This document shows positions 44,730 to 57,062 of a DNA stretch of 64,000 nt, piece after piece. The translations under genes and the position numbers were made by a program. Source of the DNA: Tomocerus qinae (taxonomy: Eukaryota > Arthropoda > Collembola > Entomobryomorpha > Tomoceridae). The DNA is taken from positions 81,158,001 to 81,222,000 of the forward strand of contig CM034546.1 in NCBI GenBank assembly GCA_020055645.1, written 5' to 3'. The first letter of the stretch is position 1, and every line of letters starts with the position of its first letter. The notes beneath the pieces were generated by a model, which saw nothing but the letters and a program-made list of their open reading frames with translations, made no database searches and was not told where the DNA came from.

Positions 44730-46333
44730 AGCTCGCCTGATAAGGCAGCTTATAGAATCGCACAGTCCGTCGTCCGTCCGTCCGTCCGTCCGTTCGTCTG
44801 TTACCACGATAACTTTCGAACGCATTGACCGATTTTGATGAAACTTGTCAAAAACATTGCCTATGACCATAGGACAAAGCCTATTGAAAATGGGCCACAT
44901 TGGTCCACAGGTTGCTGAGATGACGTGCGCGCACTTTGTCTTCATTTTGATAGTCAAAATGAAAATGTGACATTAAATGGACATTAAAAGTTCAAATGTG
45001 CTTCCTATGAATTGTTAGGGGATAGTACAAAATATTAAATGCCGCTTCGACCAAATTTAAGATTTTATAATAAAGTAAATAAAACCGGAAAATATCTATT
45101 ATAGGACGGCAATAAATCTATTTCGCATTTACATGCAAATAGATAGTTAAATTTATATTTTTCGAATTGCTTTTCATTATGATAGCCAACATTGATCAAT
45201 ATTGATTTTCTGTTGATTTTCATAGTCAACATTAAAAAATTTTGCTTTTCTGTTGATTTTCATTGTCAACATTAATACATTTTGATTTTTTGTTGATTTT
45301 CATAGTCAACATTAAAAAATTTTGATTTTCTGTTGATTTTCATAGTCAACATTAATAAATTTTGATTTTCTGTTGATTTTTATAGTCAACATTAATCAAT
45401 TTTGATTTTCTGTTGATTTTTATAGTCAACGTTAATCAATTTTGATTTTCTGTTGATTTTTATAGTCAACAATTATCTATTTTGAGTTTCTGTTGGTTTT
45501 CATTGTCAATCTTAATCTAGTTTGAGTTTCTGTTGATTTTCATAGTCAATAATTATCTATTTTGATTTTCTGTTGATTTTCATAGTCAACAATTATCTAT
45601 TTTGATTTTCTGTTGATTTTCATAGTCAACAATAATCTATTTTGATTTTCTGTTGATTTTCATAGTCAACAATTATCTATTTTGATTTTCTGTTGATTTT
45701 CATACTCAACAATTATCTGTTTTGATTTTCTGTTGATTTACAACGTCAAACTCCTCAGCGACCCAGGGTTCCATATGGAACCTCAAAAAATCAAAATCTC
45801 TAAATCGCCCAATTCGGCTATATCCGAGGTCTTTTTGTCGTAGAGTGCCAAACAAAAAAGTTTTTTTCCCAAAAAATTAAAATCAATTTTCCTGATCAAT
45901 TCCCCTGATTCGTCTATATCCGAGGAGTTTTCCTTCTAGCACTTATAGTTCCTGAGATACCATTTTTGGGATTTACGGTCCTTGAGGAGTTAATTTTTTT
46001 TGAATTTCCGATGATTTTCAACATCAATCTTTTTTGTTTTGATTTTCTGTTGATTTTCATAGTCGACATTAATTAGTCAACATTAATCTATTTTAATTTT
46101 CTATTGCTTTTGATGGTCAAAATTAATCTATTTTTATTTTCCGTTGATTTTCATAGTCAACGTTAATCTGCTTTGTTTTTCTATTGACTTTGATGGTCAA
46201 GATTCATACATTTTGATTTTGATACTCAATATTAACCAATAAATATGAAAATAAACCTATTTCTATTATTCTACTAAAACTGTGTACACGGTCCCCTTCA
46301 CTCAGGCGAGCTTCTGTTACGGCTTGCCGTAGG
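44730..46333 (+). mobile_element. helentron/HINE-like element, copy with ~12-unit minisatellite
   Basis: Begins AGCTCGCCTGATAAGGCAGC, has a CCGTCCGTCC run, the CGAACGCATTGACCGATTTT block, the minisatellite GTTGATTTTCATAGTCAAC + ATTAATCAATTTTGATTTTCT (about 45180-45740 and 46020-46240) and ends ACGGCTTGCCGTAGG. An unrelated 243-bp insert splits the array. Confidence 0.85.
45749..45991. mobile_element. 243-bp MITE inside the minisatellite
   Basis: Ends AACTCCTCAGCGACC and, in reverse, AACTCCTCAAGGACCG. TATATCCGAGG occurs twice inside. Target duplication not clear. Confidence 0.65.
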
Positions 46334-46339
46334 TTTTTG

Positions 46340-46970
46340 ACTATCATATTCTTTCTTTTAATTTTTCTTTTTAAGAAAGTCCCTAAGGATCTGAACTTAC
46401 AAAGACATACGAAGAAGTGCAAAATACCCAAAAAATTCACAGGAACTTTTTAAAGAGAAGTTCGGTCGAAAATCTGACATTTTCCATCTTTGTATTGAAG
46501 ATATCCCATATATCGGCAAAACGGAAGTGACGAGTTAATTGTCCAACAAAGGAAAAAGGATTGGAAGATGGAAAGTGAACTTGTTTTGAGGTACGGTCAA
46601 ATAAGGGTAAGGTGAGCTCTGTTATAGGTAACTGTGTTCTTTTCAGTTTTTAACAAATGGACAATGCTACGACAATACTCATCTATCTCAATTGTATTAT
46701 AGAGGAGAACAATTTCTTTTAACTTTTCGTGGATTAGATTGCACTTGATAATTGATTAGAGTGATTTTAGATGACAGTGACCAACCATGCCCACTTACCT
46801 TCATAAAGACATGCATATAGTGTCGTCCATTAAGCTATTACTATTAATATATTAACATTATCTACTTAGGTCGTTGCATTATCTCAAATGTCATTGCATT
46901 ATCTCCTCTGTCGTTGCATTATATACGTCGACATTTGCATAATCCACATAGATTATAGATAAAATTTGAT
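46340..46970. other. no recognisable gene; short tandem repeat
   Basis: At 46870-46935 three or four units of TCGTTGCATTATCT-type sequence occur. The rest is AT-rich with no feature. Confidence 0.4.
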
Positions 46971-46974
46971 TTTC

Positions 46975-48265
46975 GTTTATTCCTCAACATTAATCTGTTT
47001 TGAACTGTTGATTTTTAAAGTCAACATTAATCTGTTTTGAACTGTTGATTTTTAAAGTCAACATTAATCTGTTTTCAACTGTTGATTTTTAAAGTCAACA
47101 TTAATCTGTTTTGAGTTTCTGTTGATTTTCACTGTCAACTTTAATCTGTTTTAAGTTTCTGTTGATTTTCATTGTCAACATTAATCTGTTTTGATTTTCT
47201 GTTGATTTTAATACTCCTAGTTAATCAATTTTGATTTTCTGTTGATTTTAATACTCCTAGTTAATCAATTTTGATTTTCTGTTGATTTTAATACTCCTAG
47301 TTAATCAATTTTGATTTTCTGTTGATTTTAATACTCCTAGTTAATCAATTTTGATTTTCTGTTGATTTTAATACTCCTAGTTAATCAATTTTGATTTTCT
47401 GTTGATTTTAATACTCCAAGTTAATCAATTTTGATTTTCTGTTGATTTTAATACTCCTAGTTAATCAATTTTGATTTTCTGTTGATTTTAATACTCCTAG
47501 TTAAACAAATTTGTATTTCTGTTGATTTTAATACTCCTAGTTAAACAAATTTGTATTTCTGTTGATTTTAATACTCCTAGTTAAACAAATTTGTATTTCT
47601 GTTGATTTTAATACTCCTAGTTAAACAAATTTGTATTTCTGTTGGTTTTAATACTCCTAGTTAAACAAATTTGTATTTCTGTTGATTTTAATACTCCTAG
47701 TTAAACAAATTTGTATTTCTGTTGATTTTAATGCTCCTAGTTAAACAAATTTGTATTTCTGTTGATTTTAATACTCCTAGTTAAACAAATTTGTATTTCT
47801 GTTGAGTTTAATACTCCTAGTTAATCAAATTTGTATTTCTGTTGATTTTAATACTCCTAGTTAATCAAATTTGTATTTCTGTTGATTTTAATACTCTTAG
47901 TTAATCAAATTTGTATTTCTGTTGATTTTAATACTCCTAGTTAATCAAATTTGTATTTCTGTTGATTTTAATACTCCTAGTTAATCAAATTTGTATTTCT
48001 GTTGATTTTCATAGTCAACATTAATCTGTTTTGATTTTCTGTTGATTTTCATAGTCAACATTAATCTGTTTTGATTTTCTGTTAATTTTCATAGTCAACA
48101 TTAATCTGTTTTGATTTTCTGTTGATTTTCATAGTCAACATTAACCTGTTTTGAATAAATGTTCACTTTAATAATCAAAATCATAAATAATTATTGCTAC
48201 AATTGATATACCAAAAATGTGCACACGGTCCCCTTTACTCAGGCGAGCTTCTGTTACGGCTTGGT
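46975..48265 (+). mobile_element. helentron/HINE-like element, 5'-truncated, with ~30-unit minisatellite
   Basis: The conserved AGCTCGCC start is missing. About thirty 40-bp units are arranged in blocks: mixed units, then ~7 with ACTCCTAGTTAATCAATTTTG, ~9 with TTAAACAAATTTGTATTTC, ~6 with TTAATCAAATTTGTATTTC, then original-type units. It ends CACACGGTCCCCTTTACTCA and GGCGAGCTTCTGTTACGGC. Confidence 0.85.
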
Positions 48266-48394
48266 GAATATTTTCTTTTACGAGGCTCTAAATGTGGCAG
48301 TCGTTATAGTTGGAATGTTTTCTGGGGGTGACTACATTAACTATCTGTTTATGCTGTGGGTATCCTTTAAATACAGATGGAAGGGATCTTTTTT

Positions 48395-49084
48395 AGCTTG
48401 CCTGAATAAAGCAGCTTATAGAACCGCACATTCCGTCCGTACCTCCGTCTGTGAACACGATAACTGTCGAACGCATACACGGAAGTTGACCAAACCATGA
48501 CGAACCCTATTCATTTTGGTTAAAATTGGTCAATAGGTTGCTGAGACACCGCGAGCTCACTTTTTATTTATTTTGATAGTCAAAGCATTAAAAAGGGCAT
48601 TAAAAAGTTGAATTGCGTTTCCCATAAATTGTTATGTAGATAGTATGAAATATTTTATACCGCTTCTAACGGACTTAAGATTTCATATTTGAGCAACTAC
48701 AACCGCTAGCCGGAGTGTACCTTACAGAAATCAATCTATTTTCTCTTTTTTGTGATTTTTAATTTTCTTTTAATTTTGATAGTTAATATTGATCAATTTT
48801 GATTTTATGTTGATTTTGATAATCAACATTAATCTATTTTGGCAGAGTGTGTTACCATATCCACTAACCTTGGTTTTGATATTGAAAATTTCTTCGGTTA
48901 TTAACATTCTACGTGGGCATTAAAACTTAATATTGCGCTTTCTATTGTTAGCTACTAGTTAGCCAGTATAAAATATTTCATGCCGCTTCTACTAAAATTG
49001 AAATTTATTTCTATTATTATTGCACTGAAAATGTGCATACAGTCTCCTTTACTCGGGCGAGCTTCTGTCAAGGGTTGCTGTAGG
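48395..49084 (+). mobile_element. helentron/HINE-like element, short copy (~2 minisatellite units)
   Basis: Begins AGCTTGCCTGAATAAAGCAG, has the GTTGCTGAGACACCG and CCGCTTCTAAC blocks, one or two minisatellite units near 48770-48840 and ends GGGCGAGCTTCTGTC...TTGCTGTAGG. The terminal hairpin is less perfect than in other copies. Confidence 0.8.
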
Positions 49085-49099
49085 TTTTTGAGTCTATTT

Positions 49100-50630
49100 C
49101 CTTTTCCGTGTCAAAATCGGTAGATAAGAAATGTAAGCTGCACACAACCTCCCTGTCCCAAGTTAATAGGTCCAATTAGAAATTAAGTATTATACACACA
49201 TTATTATAATTTTTGATTAGAAAACCTTAACTATCTTTTCTTTTTATATATTTACTGTAAAAATAGGAAATAAGAATTTGAATGAAAATGCATTTCTAAT
49301 TAACTTACGGAATAGGGAACAACCAAGGCTAGTAAAAATAAAAACTATTAGGGTAATAAAATTACCCTTACCTGTCATGGTTGGGCACCCATGGCTTTCC
49401 AGGATTGTTTACTTGACCTCTTGAAATTCTGCATAGCCACTTTTCTCGTATTTTTAATTTCACTCGAAAATTCATCATAGCTTACTTGTGACAGTAAAAA
49501 TCCTTGTCTTGAGTCACAAAGGGGTACGCAACACTTGGGCCCCATTGCCCATTGGTGCGAATTTTTTGTATTTACAAAATTCAAAGTTGCAATAAAATAA
49601 GATTAAAAATTTTATTGATCTAGTAATTAACAATTATAGAGCTTTCAGCTCAGATCGAAAATTTCAGCTCAGAAATTATTAGCTAACATTATAAATGTTT
49701 ATAAGTACAAATGCAAGCTGGAAATTTATTTTGTGCTTATCGAGTTATTGCAATTTTATTTAATATTTCGTAACCAGAGGTAAAAATTAGGAATCTAAGT
49801 GCAACCTGCTATTAATTGACATTTTCTGCGTTTTTAGAGACCAACTTCGTCTTTCTACGACCAATATTCTCGGACTAGATCCAAGTTTCCCAAAAAAAAT
49901 CGTCACTTTTATGCCCTATTTATTTTGCTGTATTGTCATAGAGTAAATTTCTATGACTCTGTGTATTTTAAATCGTGGCCATAGATACTTCCCCATTACC
50001 TGCCCCTCATTGAATTTCCCCGTATTTTGAACCACCCCTGAACCTTAAATGGAGACACGATATTTGATAAAAAATAAATAAAATCATAATATGGGTATAA
50101 AATAGACCAACTCTAACGATATAAAATATATGGCGCGCTTTGTGTGCAGCCTATACTGTCCAATTTTTACTATCATATTTTTGATTAAAAATTAACGAAA
50201 CGTAACGATTTACAATACGTACTCACAATAAGTCCACCAGTAAACACTGAATAGTTTAAAACGTCAAATCAAAAATTTTAAATCCCATAACGAAATCTAT
50301 TCCAATTACTAAAAAAACATCTTCGCAGAAAACAGCTTTGTGAGTGCAGGATTTGGTGAACGGAACTTGACCGAACGGAACTCACCAGGAATGCAGCCTA
50401 GCTCTTACAGGCAAGTCAATTACGATATTTCAATTAAAAAAGTATATAACCTGCAAATAAATTATAATTCTGGAAGTGATGTCAATGTCAGTCTGGAAAA
50501 GTGGATATACTTTAATTGAACGAAATTGACATATTCGAGGGATGAACTACGGAAACTGAGGGGCAACCTGCGACATTGACATTATGAGACAAGACGGAGA
50601 CACCGAGGAACTATAGCGGGGATACTACAT
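49100..50630. other. no recognisable gene
   Basis: AT-rich. A minus frame at 49375-49584 contains MGPKCCVPLCDSRQGF, which looks slightly like the first cysteines of a THAP finger but has no further THAP residues. Confidence 0.35.
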
Positions 50631-50639
50631 CAACAAAAA

Positions 50640-51850
50640 AGCGATTAGCGGACTCATAGGACTATTGCAATCATGTAGACAACGGTGTCTCATAAATATA
50701 CCATGTATTGACATTGACAAGTATGAAATCCCGTGTGTGTTTTTATCAAACGCTACATCATTAAATAACAAGAAAAGTGACTTCAAATTGCAACTTGAGA
50801 ATCAGCAAGTGGACAACATGGAAACATCGGAGAATGACAATTTTAATCTTGAAGATATAAACGGTTTGAAATAAAAAGAAACTCTAAAGCAGGAGGAGTA
50901 ATTACTGTTTGTGTATGGTAAAATAGCCAGCAAAAAAAATAACAGAAATAGCAGTGCCAAAAAACATTGAGTCAGTTTGGGTGTATGTTCGACCGAAGAA
51001 ATTGCCTCGGGAAATATCAGGAATTGGGGTTTGGAATTTATTATCCAACACCAACCGCAAAAAGTAAAGTAACGGAGAAACACGAGGAACGATGCAACTA
51101 TACAGAATTAAGGGAATTTATATATTATTCCATGTACAAGGTACGTACCCAGCAAGCACGTATCCAGGAATTTGACCTAGGGGGGGCCCACCAAAATATA
51201 TTGATAAATTCAAGACATATTCGAATTTTTTTTTGGATTTTTCACCTTTTTTGACAAAAAAAATTGCCTTTTTCTGGATACTTAGGGGGGGCCCGGACCC
51301 CCCCGGCCCCCCCTCTGGATACGTGCTTGGTACCCAGAACCCAATATTGGCATTATTATTGCTGGAGAATTCAAAGATTTTGACACGAGTGGCATAACTA
51401 AAAATTGTAGCTTAACACAAATTGTAAATTTTCCAACTTATTACAAGAATGATGGCTGTATGTCTGCACTAGACAAAATATTGACTAACTTACCCCAAAG
51501 ACTAATTTTACTAATGTAAGTTCTTTATCACCTCTGCGAAATTTTAAATATCTATCTGTGATCTGTAAACCCAATAGCAATTATTTTAAAAAAAACAGGG
51601 CTAAATTGACAATTCAATTCAGACCATTGTCAGAAGTAGAAAAGGTGTATTGGTAGTTTTGTTGCGTAGAGAAACGTGGGAAGATGTGCTAAATTAGACA
51701 GATATAGATAGCAAAGCAACAATATTTTCAAATAGACTCCACTTTTACTATGATATTAGCTTTCCAATAAAGCACAAAACCATAGATGAGAATGATAAGC
51801 CCTGGATGAATAGCCTTCTAGCGAAGGAAGCTGATACTTATGTAAATAAA
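50640..51850 (+). pseudogene. LINE endonuclease-domain remnant
   Basis: Fragments in order: VFLSNATSLNNKKSDFKLQL (start of an APE-type endonuclease), SVWVYVRPKKLP, then beyond the MITE GIIIAGEFKDFDTSG with I-V-N-F-P-T-Y and LDKILTNL. Stops and slips are many. GEFKDF corresponds to the G-D-F-N core of APE endonucleases with the key Asp changed to Glu. It is the opposite strand to the LINE at 3-5 kb and probably another copy type. Confidence 0.7.
51153..51329. mobile_element. 177-bp MITE in the LINE remnant
   Basis: Ends CAAGCACGTATCCAG (15-bp perfect inverted repeat), flanked by GTACCCAG (51145-51152, 51330-51337). Contains GGGGGGGCCC and CCCCCCCGGCCCCCC runs. The 8-bp duplication suggests hAT type. 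Removing it restores the endonuclease frame around G-T-Y-P-E-P-N-I-G. Confidence 0.9.
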
Positions 51851-51859
51851 TAAATAAAA

Positions 51860-52530
51860 TAAATTTTCAATAGGCAAAATATAATTTAGAATCTTAATTA
51901 GGGAAAACTTCATGGGATTGAACAAAAATGATAAAAGTCCATTTTCCAAAACGTTGGCCTGAATCAAAGGCACACGCTTTTTCACCATTTCAAATGGAAT
52001 TTTGGGGACGGTATAAACTAAGTTATTAATATTAAAAAAAATTCTTAGTTTATATTATATCATACATTCCTAAAATTTTTAAATATATTTTGCCGTAGGC
52101 TTTAAGTCTGTTACTAACTTATTCGATCATCATGATTCAGCTACAGCAAGGAAGGGATGAAAAAACAACAAATCCAAATTGTAATACTTGTTATGTATGA
52201 CACAAATTTGAATTTAATTAAAATGGATAATGATATTAAGAATCTAGCGAAGCAACTATTTTAACTCCAATTTCATGAGAAATTTGCTTTCAATTCATTT
52301 TGTGTAATCTGTTAGTCATAACTCATAATCAGGGTCTATATAATATAACTATCCAATAAGCCGATCGGTGATTATTGGTGATTATTGAATTTTTGCTAGA
52401 TTAGTATTATTCAGATGAAATCACTTCATGTCATTAACTTTTCTGTCTGTCTATCATAAATACATATTAACATGATTATTATACTTAGATAGCATATCTA
52501 CCGCATGTATGAAACCAAACACCATTATCA
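51860..52530. other. no recognisable gene
   Basis: AT-rich; GATTATTGGTGATTATTG near 52370 is a small direct repeat. Confidence 0.3.
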
Positions 52531-52540
52531 CTATATACAG

Positions 52541-52746
52541 GAGCCAGCAAGGGAGTGTTTTCCGTGCAATTTACAAGGTCAGAGTCAGCACGTGATTCAC
52601 TGATTCCCTCTTTCCTAAATTTGTACTGTCTGGTTGTAAAGTTTTTCTCTGAATTTCCTGAAAAAGTGCTAAAAACAATTAAAAATGATTCTAAACAAGT
52701 TGTCATTGGACCAGGTGGATATAGCAAACAAGAGAGTTCTCATCCG
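52541..52746 (+). CDS. candidate single coding exon, unidentified
   Basis: Open for 68 codons between a TATATACAG acceptor and a CATCCG/GTAATA donor, with balanced composition (SESARDSLIPSFLNLYCLVV, F-F-S-E-F-P-E-K-V-L, QVVIGPGGYSKQESSHP). It has the look of a conserved exon, but I cannot place it in a family and see no partner exon. It lies 300 bases left of the hAT element. Confidence 0.35.
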
Positions 52747-53052
52747 GTAATATTTCTATAAATTTACATCTCATATTAAATACTCTTTAATTGACGAATT
52801 TTGCATAAAACTAAGTACACATTTAAATATGTATAATGTAAAAATTGTACAAAATACAAAAACTAATAACAGCTGATGAAAAGGCTTATAGGGTTTCCAC
52901 GACTAACCTTCTATTTATATTTATGTACTGGCATGCATACGCGTGTAACTTGATCGTTTATATACGTTAGCAAGCATTTTTATATTAGTGCTTAGTGCTA
53001 CCTATACATACTATAAGCTTTTTAAAGACTTTGAATGCTGGTTTGCAAAAAG

Positions 53053-56000
53053 CAAGGTATCGAGTGTGCCGTAAATGCCGCATGCCGTAAATTGCCGTAA
53101 ATGCCGTAAATACGGCACAAAAATAATTTACGGCATGCCGTAATGCCGCAAATGCCGTAAACTCATTAAACACTGTTTTAGCTTATGCAATGCATATTAG
53201 CATATCTATTATTCAATAAGCAAAAGCATTGCACATTCTCAACAATCAACAGCTGACAGCTTATTTCTCCGTTACCATTTTAATGCATTCGTAATCTGGC
53301 TTACGTCACTGTTTTTTGTCAAATTTCCGACGTAAGAAAGCTCAAATTTTGAAATAATCGACAACATTGTTGTTGTACAACAATTGGCACCACATGGATA
53401 GCACTGCAAATGCAACCGGTCGATTGTGCAGTGACAGCCAAATTCGATTAATTTTGGGTAAGTAAAATTTATTTCTGTCCACGCCATTGAATGATATCGG
53501 TTTAAGGTTTGTTGAACTTGAAATTTTGATACAATACTGGTGAATAATGACAACTAATCATTTTAAAAATACCGTTTATATTTTTATAAATATTTTACAT
53601 TTCAAATAAACTTTAACGGAATTATGAATTCAATTTTAATTTATTTTCCCCGTGATGAATGGAATGACAGATGCCTCCCAATCCCAATCACAAATTAACG
53701 AAGAATGGGCAACAGACGAAAACGATTCGGAACTAGAAGGGGAGAACATTTCTACAACAGGAGATAATTCACAGCAAATAATAGTGACTTCCGTTGATGA
53801 AGAAGGAGGTTTTACTTTGCCAGAAATCTTTCAAGAGGGGCAAATAGTCGAATTAGACTTACAAAATTTCAACAAACAAAATTCGTCTCGAGACGTTGAA
53901 GATGTCGACTACGATCCTCTCCTAGACATTGACAATATTTCCAGCGACGCAGATTCCAATGGCAGCCCAGAACCTACCGAATTTTTTAGCAACATTTGTA
54001 AGAAATCTGGAAGACCAAAAGATTCAACCTGGGGTCATTTTGTTATCCAAAAAGGCAATAAAGGTAGAGTGAAGACAGCCGAATGCAAAACCTGTTTAAA
54101 AATCTTTAATTGGCCCAAAGCAGATAGATTGAGAGTCCACGTGGAGAGATGTACTGCTCAACGACAATCCGCGAATAATTTTGCTCAGCAACAAAACAAA
54201 ACAAGTTCTAGTTCATCAAAAAGAGCAAAATATTGGGACCTACCGACTATGACTATTAAATTGGCCGAAGAAAAGAAGAAAATGGACAATTACGTTGCAA
54301 AGTTTGTGTTTGGAGCAAATCTTCCTTTCAGTACGGTCGAGAATCCACAATTTATTGCCCTAATGAAATTCGCAAAACCTCACTACACTCTTCCTAGCAA
54401 GGATGTTATGGGCGGTAGACTTCTTGAAGAAGTATACGAAGAGCTTACGAATTCGAAAAGCTTAAATATACAGGGAAAATATGTCTCTATTATGCAAGAT
54501 GGATGGTCAGGTGCCCAAAGTTCTCCTATAATTGCGCATTGCGTTAGTGTTGAATGTAATAAAATTCAATTTATCAACGCTGTCAATGCTAAGTCCGATG
54601 AAAAAAATGCAGATTATTGCCTAAAGCTTTTAAAAGAAGCTATGATGTTCACCGAAAACAAGTATGGGTGTAAAATAATATCCGTAGTGACCGATAACAC
54701 CAATACATTAGCTGCTATGCGAAGAAAACTAATGGAGGAAGATAATGTAATTACTTATGGTTGTCACACACACTTGTTGAACTTAGTTGGCAAAAATGTC
54801 ACCCCAGATGCAGTGATGAACAAAGTGAAAACTGTTCAACATTTTTTTAAGGACAACACATATCCCCGGGAAGCATTAAAGGAAAAAAACATCAATCTGC
54901 CAACATTACCCTGCTCAACCCGATGGAACTCTCAATATGATTGTTTGAAAAATTACATTAAAAACCATTCTGCTTATATCGAGATTAGTAAGCATGTAAG
55001 ATCAAAATGTCCGATGGAAGTGCAACAAATCTTAATGGACATTGAATTTTACAACTTTGTTGAATTGTCGATGAATTTGATGAAGCCAATTGCGGAAGCA
55101 ATTATAAAAGTAAAGACTTATTTTTAATAAACTCAAACTAAACTAAACTTTGTAGTTATGATTGATTCGGATGATTTAGTTTTATATGTCCCATAATTTG
55201 AGTAACTCTTTTCTTTTATTGCAGCTGCAACATGATCGTGCTTCCTTAGCATACGCTACTAAGTTTTGGATTGACATAATCAATATTTGCCAAGTTCCTC
55301 AATATTACAAAAAACGGTTTGGAGAAATATTGAACATTGCCCTTTCGGATTTCGCTTGTGCTGCGTATCTACTTCACCCAAAATACCGAGGTTTCTTTTT
55401 ATCAATTTTGTTTCTGTATGGCTGTTTCTGATGACATTTATTGCTTTTGAAATAATAATGGTATTTTGTTGCATGATTTCATTCAGGTGAAAATTTGCCG
55501 GCTAGATTTGTGGAGAAAGGCAACAAATATTTAGAGAGAAAAAATCCACAATTTGTTATTGCTCCAATAAAGCTACGACAGAATGATAAGGAATACTTTC
55601 CCTCATATTTGCTTAGCAAAACTTTATTCATCGGTGACAACTGCTTAACCCCTCAGCAATGGTGGAGAGAGGTCGGAATTGAAAAGGGACAAGAATTACC
55701 TAACGGCTTGGTTGATTTGGCGGTACGACTTATGTTACTACCCGCATCTTCGAGTGGTATGGAGCGTTGTTTTTCCACAATGGGAAACATCATTACGGAT
55801 CACAGAAATAAGCTTGGCATCGAAAAAGCTGCCAAACTAACTGTCATCCATCGTAGCCTCAACAATAAGTAATATACTACAGTCCAGTATTAAATTTATA
55901 AAGGACTACTTTAAAAAGATAACATTCAGTACTGAAATCTAAAGTTAAATAAATATTAAATTAATTGCTAGTTTGTAGTAATAATGAATGTTTAGTTCTG

Positions 56001-56341
56001 TACAATTAGATGTGTTCTCAAATATTACGTACATTCTGGTGTTGTCATTATATGTTATTATAGCTTTGGTTTGTTATTACTTAATAGTAAACTATCTGTA
56101 AAATTTGGTATTCATTTTGTCACAATTTCATTTTAAATGTTGGAATGAAACTATCCAGATTCATTTAATACTTCAAAAATGCACAATGCAGTACAAAATA
56201 CATACATACATAATAAGAAAACCGGAAAGCTATGACTCAGTATTTACGGCATTTGCGGCATTTACGGCATTTACGGCATTTACGGCATTTACGGCATGCC
56301 GTACTAAAAAACACTTTACGGCGTGCCTACTTTATACTCTG
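53053..56341 (+). mobile_element. hAT transposon, apparently complete
   Basis: 3,289 bases flanked by the exact 8-bp duplication GCAAAAAG (53045-53052, 56342-56349). Ends are CAAGGTATCGAGTGTGCCG and CTACTTTATACTCTG. Both ends carry subterminal GCCGTAAAT/ATTTACGGC tandem units (53070-53165 and 56245-56300), as expected for transposase-binding sites. The transposase gene has no stop or slip. It may be active or only recently silent. Confidence 0.95.
53658..55872 (+). CDS. hAT transposase (BED finger, DUF659-type core, hAT dimerisation domain)
   Basis: Three exons join in phase: start to 55109 (ends ...A-I-I-K before GTAAAG), 55225-55390, and 55487-55872. ATG codons lie at 53658, in-frame with the whole exon, and 12 bases on; the first is used. 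An acidic N-terminal stretch precedes a BED-type finger (GRPKDSTWGHF, C-K-T-C...H-V-E-R-C). The catalytic core has VSIMQDGWSG (first Asp) and ISVVTDNTNTLAAM (second), with C-H-T-H-L-L-N-L further on; the last acidic residue lies in the helical insertion. The C-terminus has DLAVRLMLLPASSSGMERCF and the STMGNIITDHRNKLG dimerisation helix. It acts in the nucleus on its own ends. Confidence 0.9.
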
Positions 56342-56577
56342 GCAAAAAGTACAAATATTTAGTTCATAAGAGCGTATCACGATCAAGCACGTTGTGTAAA
56401 AATGAGGTAGTTTAAACTTTAATCGCTTGTCACTTGTGGTGACATAAAAATGAAACCAACTTTAGCGGGCAGTCGGAACTTCACTATATTATTATGAGCC
56501 AGCGGTTACATAATAATGGGTTTTGGGAATTTTCACATCTAAAGTTTTACATCCTGGGGTAGTGAAGTTTTACAACC

Positions 56578-57062
56578 GGCCACTGCAGTTTTACAACCAT
56601 GCACTGCAGTTTTACAACCATGCACTGCAGTTTTACAACCATGCACTGCAGTTTTACAACCATGCACTGCAGTTTTACAACCATGCACTGCAGTTTTACA
56701 ACCATGCACTGCAGTTTTACAACCATGCACTGCAGTTTTACAACCATGCACTGCAGTTTTACAACCATGCACTGCAGTTTTACAACCATGCACTGCAGTT
56801 TTACAACCATGCACTGCAGTTTTACAACCATGCACTGCAGTTTTACAACCATGCACTGCAGTTTTACAACCATGCACTGCAGTTTTACAACCATGCACTG
56901 CAGTTTTACAACCATGCACTGCAGTTTTACAACCATGCACTGCAGTTTTACAACCATGCACTGCAGTTTTACAACCAGCTACTGAAGTTTTACAACCAGC
57001 TACTGAAGTTTTACAACCAGCTACTGCAGTTTTGCAACCACAAACGGCAGTTTTACAACCTT
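56578..57062. repeat. 21-bp minisatellite
   Basis: Units CAGTTTTACAACCATGCACTG; about 18 perfect, then CAGCTACTGAAG variants. Since 21 is a multiple of 3, it is open in several frames on both strands (repeats of H-A-L-Q-F-Y-N, M-H-C-S-F-T-T, and others); these are artefacts. Confidence 0.97.

Noticed and set aside
47200..48160. CRISPR-like regular array (40-bp period)
   Set aside because: There are no unique spacers; every unit is repeat. The setting is eukaryotic and inside a mobile element family.
49375..49584. THAP-domain exon
   Set aside because: Only the first cysteine pair resembles THAP; the tryptophan, second ligand pair and the P-x-x-x-x-F end are absent.
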